Part shown: piece by piece, positions 45,713 to 57,770 of the stretch | Position numbering within the stretch: position 1 is the stretch's first letter | How the letters are laid out: each line of letters begins with the position of its first letter | NCBI GenBank assembly: GCA_022605955.1 | Contig: JAKCOZ010000082.1 | Location: forward strand, 89,501 to 153,500 | From: Rallus limicola | Lineage: Eukaryota; Chordata; Aves; Gruiformes; Rallidae | Length of the DNA stretch: 64,000 nt | Direction: 5' to 3' | Notes under the pieces: generated by a model | Seen by the model: the letters and a program-made list of their open reading frames with translations, nothing else | What the model was told of the DNA's origin: nothing | Database searches by the model: none | Position numbers and translations under genes: made by a program

Positions 45713-45993
45713 CATAGAATCCCAGACTGGGCTGGGTTGGGAGGGACCCCAAGGGTCACAGAGCTCCAACCCCCTTCCACAGGCAGGGACACCAACCTCC
45801 AGGCCTGGAGCTACACAAGGTTGCCCAGGGCCCCATCCAACCTGGCCTTGAACACCCCCAGGGATGGGGCACCCACCCCCTCTCTGGGCAGCCCCTTCCA
45901 GCCCCTCCCCACTCTCTCTGCACAGAACTTCCCCCTAAGATCTCCTCTCCCCCTTCCCTCCTCCAGCTTCACTCCAGCCCCCTTGTCCTGCCA
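45713..45993 (-). mobile_element. CR1 LINE 3' end
   Basis: From CATAGAATCCCAGACTGG to CCCCCTTGTCCTGCC. It has one terminal 46-bp unit. Confidence 0.9.
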
Positions 45994-46330
45994 TTATCTA
46001 CCCTTTTGTGATGGATGCATTTATTTTTTTCCCCCATGAAGTTCTTAACAGATTAATTAATAGATTCTTAATAGATTCCATTCTTTCATTTCAGGACAGG
46101 TAATTCTGGATGCATGTTATTTTCCATGGTGCAGAGGATTCAGCTCCCACCTTTCTCAATGTGACCAAAGAGGGAGGTGAGTTTATCTCCACGTACCATG
46201 TGAGAAGTGAAGGGCTTTATCTTTTTAATAGTATACAAGATCTATCCCATCCAAATGGAATTGGGACATCGGTCTCATTCACATGACAGAATGGCATTTG
46301 AAAAGATATTTCAGTCTACATGGGAAATTA

Positions 46331-46395
46331 CAGGATCACCAGGTTGGAAAAGACCTTTGAGATCACTGAGTCCAACCATACCTGCCCTCTGCTAA
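46331..46395 (-). mobile_element. CR1 fragment of a different subfamily
   Basis: AGGATCACCAGGTTGGAAAA followed by GACCTTTGAGATCACTGAGT and CCAACC: the classic CR1 tail text, unlike the other copies here. Confidence 0.7.
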
Positions 46396-46399
46396 ATTA

Positions 46400-48757
46400 A
46401 GAGAGCTAGCAGGGTGTACAGTTCTGTATAAGCATGTCTGATGTGTAGAAGCATCACTCCATTTAAAACAGTTTATCAAGTGAAAATAGCTCAGCTGATT
46501 ATTATCCTCAAGACCTCAGGGAGCGATCAGGAGACAAATCCAGCACTCCTCCTTTTCTGATGGCTGGATTATTTTCAGCAGCAGCAGCGGAGACGACACG
46601 TCCCACACAGGGGGAAATTTCATCATATTGGGTCGCCTTGGGACTATCTTTGTCCTGTCTCCACCATTTTACCAGAGCTCTTATCAGAGCACGCACTCCA
46701 GATGCAATCGTTGCAACAGGCTGAGCTGGTACCCATCGCTGGTTGGGATTCCTGGGCTGTAACTGTGAGGAGCTGTTCCTTGCTGTGGTGTAACTTCCTC
46801 TGTTAATAATTATTTGGCAGCTGAAGGACAGGACACCTGAATTTTACCTCACGACTTCTTCCCCTGCAGTGTGATCTCATCGGTGCAACTTCCTTTCTTA
46901 CCTCATGGCAGGTGGGGCCCTGCCATGAGGCCTACCTGGCTTGGCTCTGGAAGCTGCTTAGCTGTAGTCTCCAGCCTTTGCTAGTGAGGGGAATGTCTCA
47001 TCCCAAGGCCTAACCCTGACTCAGGCCTTTGCTGGTACAAATTGCAGTCGTAGCTCTGCTGAAGGCAGGAACTAGGACGCTGTAGAGCAGCGGAGAACCT
47101 GCCCGTCTGCTTTCTAGGTAGCATCATGGTCGGGGTGGTTATCAAAATAGCCCTTCTGCTGAGATAGGCTCCTGGAATATAGCCCTTCAAAGCAGGAAGA
47201 TAGAGGGAATAAGCTCAGACTCATTAACAACGTGGGTTTTAGCATGGCACTTGTTGGTCTGAAGAGGATGGAGCACCTGGGTTTGAAAGGAGACGGTGTA
47301 TTTCACTAGATCAAACCTTGTGGTTGAATACTGGTGCAATATTCACACACCTTTGGGTCAGAACTTCAGTAACCTCTGGTGCATCCCTCAGGTAGAGCAC
47401 CTGAGAGAAGAAACAGGGCACGTAGCACGCGTGGGGCAGCGTCGGGGCAAAGACTGTTGCAGTCTCTGCAGCCGTGGCTCTGTGTTGAGACATGGCTTTT
47501 CTTGAAGCAAGCAGGTGAGGGTTCTGGAACATTTAGGTGTAAAATTTCCAGCCTCAACTTGCAACATCCAGTGATTAAAGAAAATCACTTTCTGTAGCTG
47601 GAAGGGAGAAGACCTGAACCCTGTCTGGAGATCAGAAGGTGGGGCTGTCCTGACCTTAAACATTGGTTTGGATCCAGGTCTGGAGAGGCTCGGGGAGGTC
47701 ACTTCACCTCCATGTCAGCAACCTCAGCAGAAAAAAAGATGGTAATTACCATCCAGGAGGCTCTGAAGTCAGCCCGTGGAAAGGGAGTGAATGTTTTTCC
47801 CATAGTAGAGGTGTAATTGCTTTCCCCTTCCATGGGAATTGCACAAAGACTATTTTTAGAGGCAAATGCCTTATGCAGAGAGACCTGCCTTGCTGAAACA
47901 CTTGAGGAACTAGGGGAGAAACGTGCGTTGAGTAAGGTGGCTTTACAGCCACTGTGGAGCTGAGCAGCTCCTTGACTCTCACCTGAAGGAGCCCAGCTCA
48001 GCTCCCTGAGCTGATGATGCACCACTAATTCCAGGGAATGTAACACAAGTGAGAACAGTTCCTGTCCTTCTTCCTAGGGAGAAAATGCTGCTCCAGCTCC
48101 CACACAGCTTGGGCAGATGCTGTGCTGCTATGAGCCCATCAGTGGCCTTCAAGATGCTGGTCAGGTAATTAAGTTGCCCAAAGTCTAAGATGCCCTAGGA
48201 GGGATGTGACAGTTATGCTTGCAGCTCTGAGTGGATGTCTGCAGCTGTTTTATCCCTGAGTGACTCAATATCTCTAAAAGCTGCGTTATTTCAGTCTGAA
48301 AAAAGGCTCAGCTCTTCTGGAAGTGAAGACCACTGCAGAGAACCTCAGCTCGGGTTGTGAAACGCTCTCAGTGATCCTCACGTTGCATCTGCAAGACACT
48401 CTGTGACTTTCCTCCCTCCAGGACTTTGCACCTTTGTGCAGAGAGAAAACGATCTGAGGAAACTATTGCACCCCTGGATTTCATGTCTTGGTGTGATTCA
48501 GAAGTTGCTGAACGGGATCGCCCAAGCCAGGGCTCACCCTGATGGTTTAATTAGACACTGTTTCGTTAACACCCCATCTTGTTCTTTATTATTGTGTCTG
48601 TCATCATTTTAGGGTGGACATCTTGATCAACTCCTCTCACGAGACAAAAGACTTAATTACCTGTTGCTGGATTTCCTAGTATCGGTCTGTCTGCCTGTGT
48701 GTCCAGTCACTGAAGCATCTGCAGGCTCTGTCTCCTCTCCTGGAGACTGTCAAGAGC
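46400..48757. other. Intergenic, nothing recognised
   Basis: Short open frames only; no promoter/donor/acceptor set. Confidence 0.5.
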
Positions 48758-48812
48758 CATAGAATCCTTTTGGTTGGAAAAGACCTTGAAGATCATCAAG
48801 TCAGGCTACAGA
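48758..48812 (-). mobile_element. CR1 fragment
   Basis: CATAGAATCCTTTTGGTTGG followed by AAAAGACCTTGAAGATCATC: a short tail fragment. Confidence 0.65.
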
Positions 48813-48846
48813 AGACAAGAAGCTGGTCGCCCACAGTCACACCCAA

Positions 48847-48990
48847 ATCATAGAATCACAGGATCACAGGGGTTGGAAGGGACCTCCAGAGCCCATGGGG
48901 TCCAACCCCCTGCCAAAGCAGGGTCCCTAGGACAGGGCACACAGACGGGGCTGGAATCTCTCCAGAGAAGGAGACTCCACACCCTCCCTG
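48847..48990 (-). mobile_element. CR1 LINE 3' end, third subfamily
   Basis: ATCATAGAATCACAGGATCA, then GGTTGGAAGGGACCTCCAGA and CCAACCCCCTGCCAAAGCAG. It differs from the main family here in the central text. Confidence 0.8.
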
Positions 48991-49218
48991 CTGTAATATG
49001 CAAGTACTGACTCCATGCTTCAGTATATTATTTTTCTGCCTCTTATTCCATGAGTGATTCCTCTTCATTTTTTGCTGCAAAGCAGCAACTGAGCTTCCCA
49101 GGAACCAGAGAGCTTCCCATCAGCCCCGCATCCATGGATGGATTTAACAGCTCTCAGGGACGCGCCTGGCTGAATCACCCAGTTGAGCCTGTGACTCCAC
49201 AGTCAGAGTTAGAAAACC

Positions 49219-49472
49219 TCCAGCTAAAGGAGGGAAGGGTTAGAGAAGATCTTAGGAGGAAGTTCTGTGCAGAGAGAGTGGGGAGGGGCTGGAAGGGGCT
49301 GCCCAGAGAGGGGGTGGGTGCCCCATCCCTGGGGGTGTTCAGGGCCAAGTTGGCTGGGGTCAACCTTGTGTAGCTCCAGGCCTGGAGGTTGGTGTCCCTG
49401 CCTGTGGCAGGGGGTTGGAGCTCTGTGACCCTTGGGGTCCCTTCCAATGCAGACCAGTCTATGATTCTGTGA
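49219..49472 (+). mobile_element. CR1 LINE 3' end
   Basis: From CTCCAGCTAAAGGAGGGAAG to the tail CTATGATTCTGTG. It has one terminal 46-bp unit. Confidence 0.88.
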
Positions 49473-49479
49473 CCTCTCT

Positions 49480-50590
49480 GACTCCCAAGCTTGTTCCACT
49501 CTCTTTGCATTGATCCATTGCCTCACTCAGGGCTTGGGTAAATTAGATTCTGATGAATCTATTAAATACTGTTAACAAGACTTGCCATAAGCTGCCTTAC
49601 TGTAGGATTAAAATTTGGTGATGGCAATTTGAGGCTCTTCCATTGGCAAATGGAATTAATTAAGATTAAATTCCAGGAGCTGCAGGCTCCAGGAATTAAA
49701 ACTGTTTCTTCTCCCAACTGTTTCTGCATCTGTGTAATGCCACAGATTAATGGAGATAATCTTGGTTATACCTATGCCATTCTTGTGACTTTGATGGCAT
49801 CACACCGTTGCACAAGGTGATTATAGGAAGAGAATCAGGCCCAGAGGACTTGGAGATTATGTGAACAAGGCATGTTGCTTTATAATCCCAAAACTGCTCC
49901 ATTAGCTGAATTGCTTTGGAAAGAGGAAACCTTAAAAGATTAATACGTCCTGAGCATCTGATTTAATAACATCTTCTGGCTGATCAAACAAACTCCCTGG
50001 GGAGGAAAAGGAAGGGGTGAATCCCAGAGCAGCAGGGAGGATTTTGGAGATCCTCATAGACTTATGTGAGTGGAAGATAGAACAGATCCTCACAGACAGA
50101 AGAGATTCTGGCCACCAACCTCGGCGTCCTCAGAGACGTTTGGACTGCAAACCAGCACTAACACGGTGAGTGCTGGGAAAAGCAGCATCTGACAAGGTCT
50201 GAGTAATGAAAGGGACACCAGGCAGATGAATATACAGCAGGAAGATATCTTGGGAGGGGCAATTATTGGGCTTCAGGCTTCAGAGAGAGAGAGAGACTTA
50301 TCTCAGATCTCCTCCTTTCTATTGCTCTGAGTTAGTCATTCCAATCAGAACCACCCTGAGCTGTCAAAGTTTGCTTCACTCTAACATCTGTGTGTGGATG
50401 ACTGTGAAGCTACCAATGTTTCCAGCAGGAGAGGGCTGCTTTTGCTGCTGCCATTCTATCCTCTCTTGGTTGGCTGTTTTACAAGAAGAAAAAAGGGGGG
50501 GGGAAATAGTAAAACTATTTATTTCCTCAAGAACATTGGATGTTCTTTCCTCCCTGCAATGATTTTCTCTCTCCTGGGCTTGCCAGAAGG
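49480..50590. other. Upstream region of the decayed gene D
   Basis: A GTGAGTGC donor at 50166 could end a first exon, but no TATA box lies 65-80 bases before it. A short GA-rich run lies at about 50282-50296. Confidence 0.4.
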
Positions 50591-50890
50591 ATGTCCTCCC
50601 AGCTAAACCAGCAGCAGGGCAAGCAAGCAGCCCCTCTGCCACCTGTGGTAAGCAAAGCCAGGCTGGAGCCACCCAGCAGTGGCAGAGCCAGGCTCAGCAA
50701 CAGCCACACAGAAAAGCCAGAGATGGAGACTTTTTTTTTTTTACATCAAAACCAGAAGCTGAGGAGTTGCCTCCAGCAGCCAAGGCACCCCAAGCTCTGT
50801 GCCACCCCTGGAACAACATCAAAGCCAGAAGCAGAGTCAGTGGCCTCCCAAACTGAAGCATCTCCTGCCTATGGAAAGTGATGCCAGAGG
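50591..50890 (+). pseudogene. Frameshifted Gln-rich EDC gene remnant (gene D)
   Basis: An acceptor-like GCTTGCCAG lies 4 bases before an ATG at 50591, which opens MSSQLNQQQGKQAAPLPP. From 50644 the Gln-rich text continues in a second frame (GKQSQAGATQQWQSQAQQQP). After an 11-T run at about 50733-50743 the expected end (EQHQSQKQSQWPPKLK, from 50811) is in a third frame. That end matches the EDPE terminus NQWPPMQK. The first frame alone stays open for 96 codons to 50881, but after residue 19 its composition is no longer EDC-like. I therefore read it as an EDQM-like gene broken by two frameshifts, with no TATA box at the usual spacing and no AATAAA close by. Sequencing error in the T run could explain one shift but not both. 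Confidence 0.65.
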
Positions 50891-51072
50891 AACAAAACCT
50901 GGGCTGTGTCATGGTGCCTTCACCTTCCCAGTGCTGGTGTGAGGGGCTCCACTGGGTGTATTTCTCAGGTTTTTCCTCCTAACTGACTGCAGCTGAGTGC
51001 CTGGGTGGCCACGTGCTGCTTCCCTGCTCAGAGGAGAGGTGCTGGCAGTCCCTGGAGCTGCTCTGCTGGGGG

Positions 51073-51495
51073 TTCATAGAATCATAGAACTGTCAAGGTT
51101 GGAAAAGACCTTCAAGAAAGATCATCAAGTCCAAGTGTCAGCCCTACACCACCAGATCACTAAACCCTCTCCTTGAAGCACCTTGTCTATCCCTTTTTTA
51201 AACCACATGATGGATGGAGACTCTGCCACCTCCCTGGGCAGCCTGTTCCAAAAACTCACCACTCTTTTGGTGAAGAATTTGTTCCTAATATCCAATCTGA
51301 CCCTCCCCTGGCACAACTTGAGGCCATTTCCTCATTGTCCAGGGAGAAGAGGATAACCCCCACCTCACTACAACCTCCTTTCAGGCAGCTGCAGAGCACA
51401 ATCAGGTCTCCTCCCCTCAGCCTCCTCTTCTCCAGGCTGAACAGCCCCAGCTCCCTCAGCATCTCCTCATAAGACCTGTTCTCCAAGCCCCTAAT
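51073..51495 (-). mobile_element. CR1 LINE 3' end, another subfamily
   Basis: TCATAGAATCATAGAACTGT, then GGTTGGAAAAGACCTTCAAG, CCTCCCTGGGCAGCCTGTTC, CTCCTCTTCTCCAGGCTGAA. It lacks the 46-bp terminal unit of the main family. Confidence 0.9.
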
Positions 51496-51499
51496 TGGG

Positions 51500-52400
51500 G
51501 GGTGGTCTTCTTTGTGCCTCTGAATTAAGGTCTGTTGCTGCTGTGGAGGGGGCAGATGTGGCTGCAGGCAGGCTTTGAGCCCATACCTCAGCACCCAGCT
51601 TGGTCTGTTGGAAGCCCAGCTAATGGATGGGGTGGCTGATGGCTGCTGGGGGGAAAGAGAGAGAGAGAGAAAGCTCTGCTGAGATGTCCCAGCTCACCTT
51701 CAGCATTTTAAAAGTCACCAGGGCTCTTGTGACCCTGTAGCCAGGTTTTCTACAGAGACCAACCTCCACTCAGCCCTCTAGCAACCAGAACAAAGAGGTG
51801 GGTGTGTGGGGCTGCTAATTGCAGAACAGCAAGAGTTCATTAAGTAATAAAACACTTTTAAAATGGAGCAAGAAAGGGGTTGAAGTGAGGAGCATTTCAT
51901 CCTGACCTATGATGGGGTTGGTTTCCCTTCATGAAATCATTGGTGTAAGAACAAGACTGTGAAGTTGCTGCTTGCTGGGCTAATGATGAGGTTATTATTA
52001 TCTATTCTTAGATATAATGCATTATATATTATTATAGATATTATTTTTACATATTATTAAGTTTATTATGTTGTTATCTACAGCCTGACAAGGCTGATAG
52101 GCTAAAAAATGGGATCTCTGCTTATTCCCCCAGGTTTCCTTTGTTCCACCCCCTGCAAGCACCTTGCTGCCCTGCAGTGATGGACTGACCAGGCTCCCTG
52201 CAAAGCACACGGTGTGCAGCCCAGCCATCAGCTCAAGGTGCCTTCCCAACGCCCAGCAGCACCCGTGTGTGTGAGCAGGTGGGGTAGGGTGCTCTGGCTT
52301 TTACTCTGGTGGGAAGGGGAGGCTGTGGGCTGGGCTGCAGGAAGCACAGGAAACTCTGGTTTAGCTTCCTTCAGCACCTTGGGGCAGTGAGGAGCCTTCA
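51500..52400. other. Intergenic, AT-rich patch
   Basis: A GA run at about 51656-51670 and an AT-rich patch at 51990-52080. No gene seen. Confidence 0.5.
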
Positions 52401-52417
52401 GAGGTCAGGGCCCTGTG

Positions 52418-53220
52418 GAAGGGAGGAAGGTTTAAACTGGATCTTAGGGGGAAGTTCTGTGCAGAGAGTGGGGAGGGGCTGGAAGGGGCTGCCCAGAGAG
52501 GGGGTGGGTGCCCCGTCCCTGGGGGGGTTCAAGGCCAGGTTGGCTGGGGTCAACCTTGTGTAGCTCCAGGCCTGGAGGTTGGTGTCCCTGCCTGTGGCAG
52601 GGGGTTGGAGCTCTGTGACCCTTGGGGTCCCTCCCAACCCTGGCAGGGGGTTGGAGCTCTGTGACCCTTGGGGTCCCTCCCAAACCTGGCAGGGGGGTTG
52701 GAGTTCTGTGACCCTTGGGGTCCCTCCCAACCCAGACCAGGGGGTTGGAGCTCTGTGACCCTTGGGGTCCCTCCCAAACCTGGCAGGGGGTTGGAGCTCT
52801 GTGACCCTTGGGGTCCCTCCCAACCCTGGCAGGGGGGTTGGAGCTCTGTGACCCTTGGGGTCCCTCCCAACCCTGGCAGGGGGTTGGAGCTCTGTGACCC
52901 TTGGGGTCCCTCCCAACCCTGGCAGGGGGTTGGAGCTCTGTGACCCTTGGGGTCCCTCCCAAACCTGGCAGGGGGGTTGGAGCTCTGTGACCCTTGGGGT
53001 CCCTCCCAACCCTGGCAGGGGGGTTGGAGCTCTGTGACCCTTGGGGTCCCTCCCAAACCTGGCAGGGGGGTTGGAGCTCTGTGACCCTTGGGGTCCCTCC
53101 CAAACCTGTCAGGGCGGTTGGAGCTCTGTGACCCTTGGGGTCCCTCCCAAACCTGGCAGGAGGTTGGAGCTCTGGGACCCTTAGTGTCCCTTCCAGCCCA
53201 GCCCAGGCTGGGATTCTATG
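52418..53220 (+). mobile_element. CR1 LINE 3' end with 13 terminal tandem units
   Basis: From GGAAGGGAGGAAGG and TTAGGGGGAAGTTCTGTGCA through GGCCTGGAGGTTGGTGTCCC, then the expanded 46-bp array, ending in GGGATTCTATGACAC. The element body is the same as the other plus copies, so the array lies inside the insertion. Confidence 0.9.
52598..53203 (+). repeat. 13 tandem units of about 46 bp within a CR1 tail
   Basis: 606 bases. Each unit reads CAGGGGGTTGGAGCTCTG followed by TGACCCTTGGGGTCCCTCCC and AACCCTGG or AAACCTGG. The number of G before TTGG varies from five to six. Unit 3 has GAGTTCTG; the last unit is the most diverged. Confidence 0.95.
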
Positions 53221-53400
53221 ACACAAAAGCATTGGGCAGGGTCTAGTTCATGGGCTGCCAACTGAAACTATTTTCCTGGAGGGAAAGTGCCTCTGAAGGC
53301 AGTTTCCCAGTGCCTGGTCCCTCCAGGCTGGTGCAGGAGGTGGTTGTGTGGGTGACTGCTGCACTCTAGTGGCCTGTACAGCTCGCAGGAATCGTCCCTG

Positions 53401-53949
53401 TGTCCTGGTTTCCACTGGGATGGAGTTAATCTTCTTCCCATCAGCTGGTGCAGTGCTGTGTTTGGGGTTTAGGATGAGAATCCTGTCGCTAACGTGCTGA
53501 TGGGTTTAGGTGTTGCCAAACAGCCAAAGGCTTTCAGCTTCTTGTACCCTGCCAATGAGAAGGTTGGGGGGGGCCCAAGAAGCTGGGGGGTGACACAGCC
53601 AGGATTCTGACCCTAACAGGGCAGGGGGATATTGCATAATATATGATGTCATGTTCCATATACAACTGGGGGCTTGCTGGGGGGTGGGGGTGCTTGGGAA
53701 GTAGCTGAGCATCAGCTTCAGCTGGTGAGAAACTGGGCTGTGTGTCACTGGCTTGGTGGTGGTGTTGTTGTTGCTAATTTATTATTATCATTATCATCAG
53801 CTCCATCATCTTCCTTTTCTGCCATATTAAACTGTCTGTATCTCAACCCATGAATTTTACCCATTTTTTTCCTTCCCCATCATCCTGCCAAGGGAGTGAG
53901 GGAGCAGCTGTGGGGTAGTTTTAGCTGCCAGCCAGTTTAAACCATGACA
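53401..53949 (+). mobile_element. Solo LTR of an avian endogenous retrovirus
   Basis: Starts TGTCCTGGTTTCCACTGG and ends TTAAACCATGACA, so TG...CA termini, 549 bases. Inside are CAGCTTCTTGTACCCTGCCA, a degenerate TATA region (CCATATACAACTGG near 53655) and an ATTAAA polyadenylation signal (near 53826) followed by TCTCAACCCATGAATTTTAC. This text matches a widespread bird LTR of the ERVK-like class as I remember it. No internal viral gene is next to it. Possible 5-bp target duplication, CCCTG and CCATG, with one mismatch. Confidence 0.8.
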
Positions 53950-53960
53950 CCATGCCCTAT

Positions 53961-54180
53961 CACAGAATCATAGACTGGGCTGGGCTGGAAGGGACCCCAA
54001 GGGTCACAGAGCTCCAACCCCCTGCCAGGGTTGGGAGGGACCCCAAGGGTCACAGAGCTCCAACCCCCCTGCCAGGGTTGGGAGGGACCCCAAGGGTCAC
54101 AGAGCTCCAACCCCCTGCCACAGGCAGGGACACCAACCTCCAGGCCTGGAGCTACACAAGGTTGCCCAGGGCCCCATCCC
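53961..54180 (-). mobile_element. CR1 LINE 3' end with three terminal units
   Basis: CACAGAATCATAGACTGGGC, then three 46-bp units and GGCCTGGAGCTACACAAGG. It begins 11 bases after the solo LTR. Confidence 0.88.
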
Positions 54181-54184
54181 CAAA

Positions 54185-56735
54185 CCATGTGGGTTTGGAG
54201 GGCACAGCCATGCCTTGGTGAGGCTGGAGGGAGTGGGGGTGTCTTGGAGAGACTGGAGGCAGTGGCCACCCCAGACCCAGAGCCCTTCCTCAGAGGGGAT
54301 CTGTTTCTTCACAGGAGAACTCTCTTCCATGACTTTGCTGTCGTAGCCCATCACACACAGTGTCCTTCACCACACACTTGTTTTAATGCCTAAAAACTCT
54401 GGCTCCCTCCTGCTTTCCAGCTCTTTGCCCAGTTTATCAGGAAGTTTTGGTCCCTGGCAATGGAGTGAGGCTAATTTTACAGCCCTTGAGGTTTCAACTC
54501 AATGACCCAGATCCCACCTAGCCAATTTACCTTGGGTTTTTTCCTATTTTTCCCTACTTTTCCCCTTTGACTGGCTTGTTCTGCCATCAAATTTCTATAT
54601 TTGGAGCCACCAGGGAGCTTTGCATTCCTGGAGCATTGCCTCACACCCCAAAATCCAGGCACTGGGAAGGTGTTCCTTTGCATTCCTGACTTATTAAAGG
54701 GAAGGTGGTGGATTCCCTAATGTCTGGCGTCTCCTCCAGGATGTTTTTGAGCTTCCCTCTTCACAACCCTCAGCGCCACAGCCCTGCTTTAAACCTCTTC
54801 TCCCACCTTCATCTCCTGCTGTGTCCCAGGTTGAGTCAGGCACATTAGAAAAAGCATTTACAACCACTGCAGGGCAGGGCTGGCTTGTGGGGAGAAGGTG
54901 GATGCTCCCAGGGATGCTCCCAGACAATGACAACAGAAGGATGCATTTTTTAACAGGCTTCATCAGGTGAAAGTGAAAGGCTCATTAAATTGTTGCTCAG
55001 AGAAAGTCTCCAAGGTTAAAAACAGAGCCTAGTTGGGTTCCTAGTGGTTTTCTTTCTGCTTTGATTCTGCTGTTTTGGAGTGCACTGAGTTCTCAGGTAC
55101 AGAGTCTTGCAGGTACTGCTGGGTGGTGGTGGTGGTGGTGGTAGTTCAAGTTATTGTGATGAAATAGTTAAAGTTCAGGGGGGGTTTCAGTAAGATAGGT
55201 GGGTACACATGGGGGTTCAGGCAAGTAGGGATGAAATAAGGGTTTGTTTGAAGGTTGGGGCTGTGCCTGCATCCAGACTGGCATAAAAGTAATATAAATG
55301 TGACCTGCTGCTTTGGCTGCCAGGGAGGATCACACCTCCAGAGCTAAAAAGCCATGAAGAGTTATGACTTTGGAGCAAAGAACCAATTTTTGCAGGAGAA
55401 ATGCCACCCAAAAAAAAGCCACATTTCTCATGGTCAGGCAAAGATGAATGAACACAGTGCTGCCCAGTGAGGGTCAGGGTTCCTTCTGCTGGAGAAGCCT
55501 GTGGTAGAGGGAGTGTTTCACCCTCAGTGATTCCAGCCTGGTCTGGGGCAGAGTTGCCCAAGAATTCCTGAGCTTTATTCAGTTTCCTTACAAAAGGATG
55601 CATGAAACTTTTCCTTCCCCTCAAAAGCCGTTTCTCCAGCTCTTGAGGGACCACAGTTCATGGTAAACATGGCCAGGAACTCAGCTTGACCTCAGCCAGG
55701 GCTGGATGTTGGTGGGGCAGAGCACTCCCCCCACGCTGCTCTTCCCTCTCCTTGTGGTCAGCAAGGAGAAATTGTCCCTTTTTTGGGGACATTTCATGTG
55801 CCCAAGTCCACATGAAAGGATTCATTAGATGTTCAGTGACTTCAAAACAACCCCTCCTCTCCTGGTTTTCTAACTGGTTTCTTTAATCTTGGGCTCAGGG
55901 TGAGATAAGGAGTTGACTCACTGGGAAAGTCACCTGTGGGCCTGGAGGAAGTTTACCTGCTCCTGGTGCTTTTTGTGACCCTGGTCACAGCTTTGCCAGC
56001 TGGCCTTGAGCAAGAGCTGCAATCAAAGGTGACTGTAGCTCATCTTTTCCGCTCACCTGAGAGTCACTGGATGGGGTATTCCCAGTGCTAGGAGAGCAGG
56101 TGATGCTGTGTTGGCATCATGGGAACATGGGGTGCTCTGCAGAGCTACGGGAGCTGGAAGTGGAGCTCTCTATAGATGAGCTGTGCCCACCCAGTCCTGG
56201 TGTAGGAGATAGGTTGTGTGTATGGGATCCTGGTTTTCCTTAGAGGGGCTGGTGGGCTGTGCCCAGCCTGTGTGCTGGGAGTTGTAGGGCAGGGAAGAAG
56301 CGCTGCCACCTCTACCCAGGGACTGAAGTTAGAGAAGGACATGGGGGACTCAGTGCAGCTCTTGTGGCACAGAGCCAGTGCCATCTGTGTGTGGAAAAAG
56401 GCCAGGCAATAGGATGTCCTCCTTTCTGGGGACCACCAGATTCCCAGGAGCTGTGAGAAAGCCACAACAGTCTGTGTTTGGGGGCACCTCTCCCTTCCAA
56501 AAACCCCTGAGGCAGGGGGTGCCGCTGCTGCCCGCCTCCCCAAATACCATTCAGTCTTACCATGCCAGGGAAGATCATTACCAAGGGTAATTACACTTAC
56601 TATGGGGAGCTGACATCCAACTACTCATCCCCAGGGATGAGTACACTGATGCTAGTCACTGCAAGTCTTGCACACAGGGCAGCTTTTGCATAGGAGCTAA
56701 TAGGGTACCTCATCCCTTCGAGGCACGGTTAGTAG
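54185..56735. other. Intergenic upstream of gene E
   Basis: A GGT microsatellite at 55122-55143. A CATAAAAG string near 55283 has no donor at the usual spacing. No gene seen. Confidence 0.5.
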
Positions 56736-56738
56736 CTA

Positions 56739-56805
56739 TATAAAAGCTCCCCTTCTATTTGGGCTCACTGGTCACATCACAAAGCTGTTCTCACCAGGGA
56801 GCTGG
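56739..56805 (+). promoter_or_regulatory. Gene E TATA box and untranslated first exon
   Basis: TATATAAAAGCTCC with TATAAAA at 56739-56745, donor GGGAGCTG/GGTAAGTCTGG with the exon ending at 56805. The intron is 56806-57750 (945 bases). Confidence 0.8.
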
Positions 56806-57770
56806 GTAAGTCTGGTTTGTGCTGAACCTCTGTAGCTGCTGAGATGCAAGTTTATTTCTGCTTTATAACATATTTTTTTTAAAACCCCAGAACTCTATGG
56901 GGAAGTTTGTTTGTTTGTCTTTTTTTAAAGCTAATCAGTTTGAACTGCTGTGTGGGAGTTGGGAGCATTCCCTCTTCCAGTGTCTCTTCCAGCTGGGCAT
57001 CTGCAGCCAAGAGACGCTCCTGAGAAACTCAAGGGAAGGTTGTTAGCAGTAATTGGGGTGCTGCTATTGTTGGTTGCTTTTGAGGGTGCCTGACACCAGT
57101 CAGAGCAGCTCTGGTGTATCAGGGAACATAAGGCTAGAAGGGCTGTAAGCAGATTTGTGTTCAGTTGTGGTATCACTGCCCTTTAATTGGCTTTGGTTCC
57201 CTAATGAGCGTGAGCTTTGTGATGCTGGGACTGAGCTGTGAACCTCTGCCTGCCTGTGGTGTGATGGGATCACCGAGCAACGGTGCCTTGGATGCTCTTT
57301 GCCTCTCCTGCTGTGGCAGATGTGGCCAGAGGTTCAGAGCTTGCTTCTGGGGTGGGTTTTTTTAGCTTGATGCATCAGTAAGAGGTCAGGGGCAGTTGCC
57401 AACCAGAAAAAGGAGGGGGGAAAAGTGAATTCTATGAATGAGAGGCAGCTCTGAGATCAGCCTGCTGACGTTTGAGGTCAGATCTCCCCCGTGGAGGTCC
57501 AGGTGATGGGTGGGAGTTGCACTGCCGGGTGGTATTTAGTGCCTCTGAGTTTCCCTGCTGTCTGACTTAGCGCTGAGTTAAAGCTGATGGGTTGGGTCTC
57601 TGCTGCTGGTGGTGTGGCTGTGAGACGGTGGCGCAGGTGGGATGTGTCTCTGGCAGCCTGTGGAGCCAGAGCACGGGCAGCAGCGGGACTGTGAGACGCT
57701 CAGCTGGGTGCCCATCTAAAGTCTCTGCTGCCTTCACGTTGTCTTTCCAGTCCTGCCAAACCTCGCCCAG

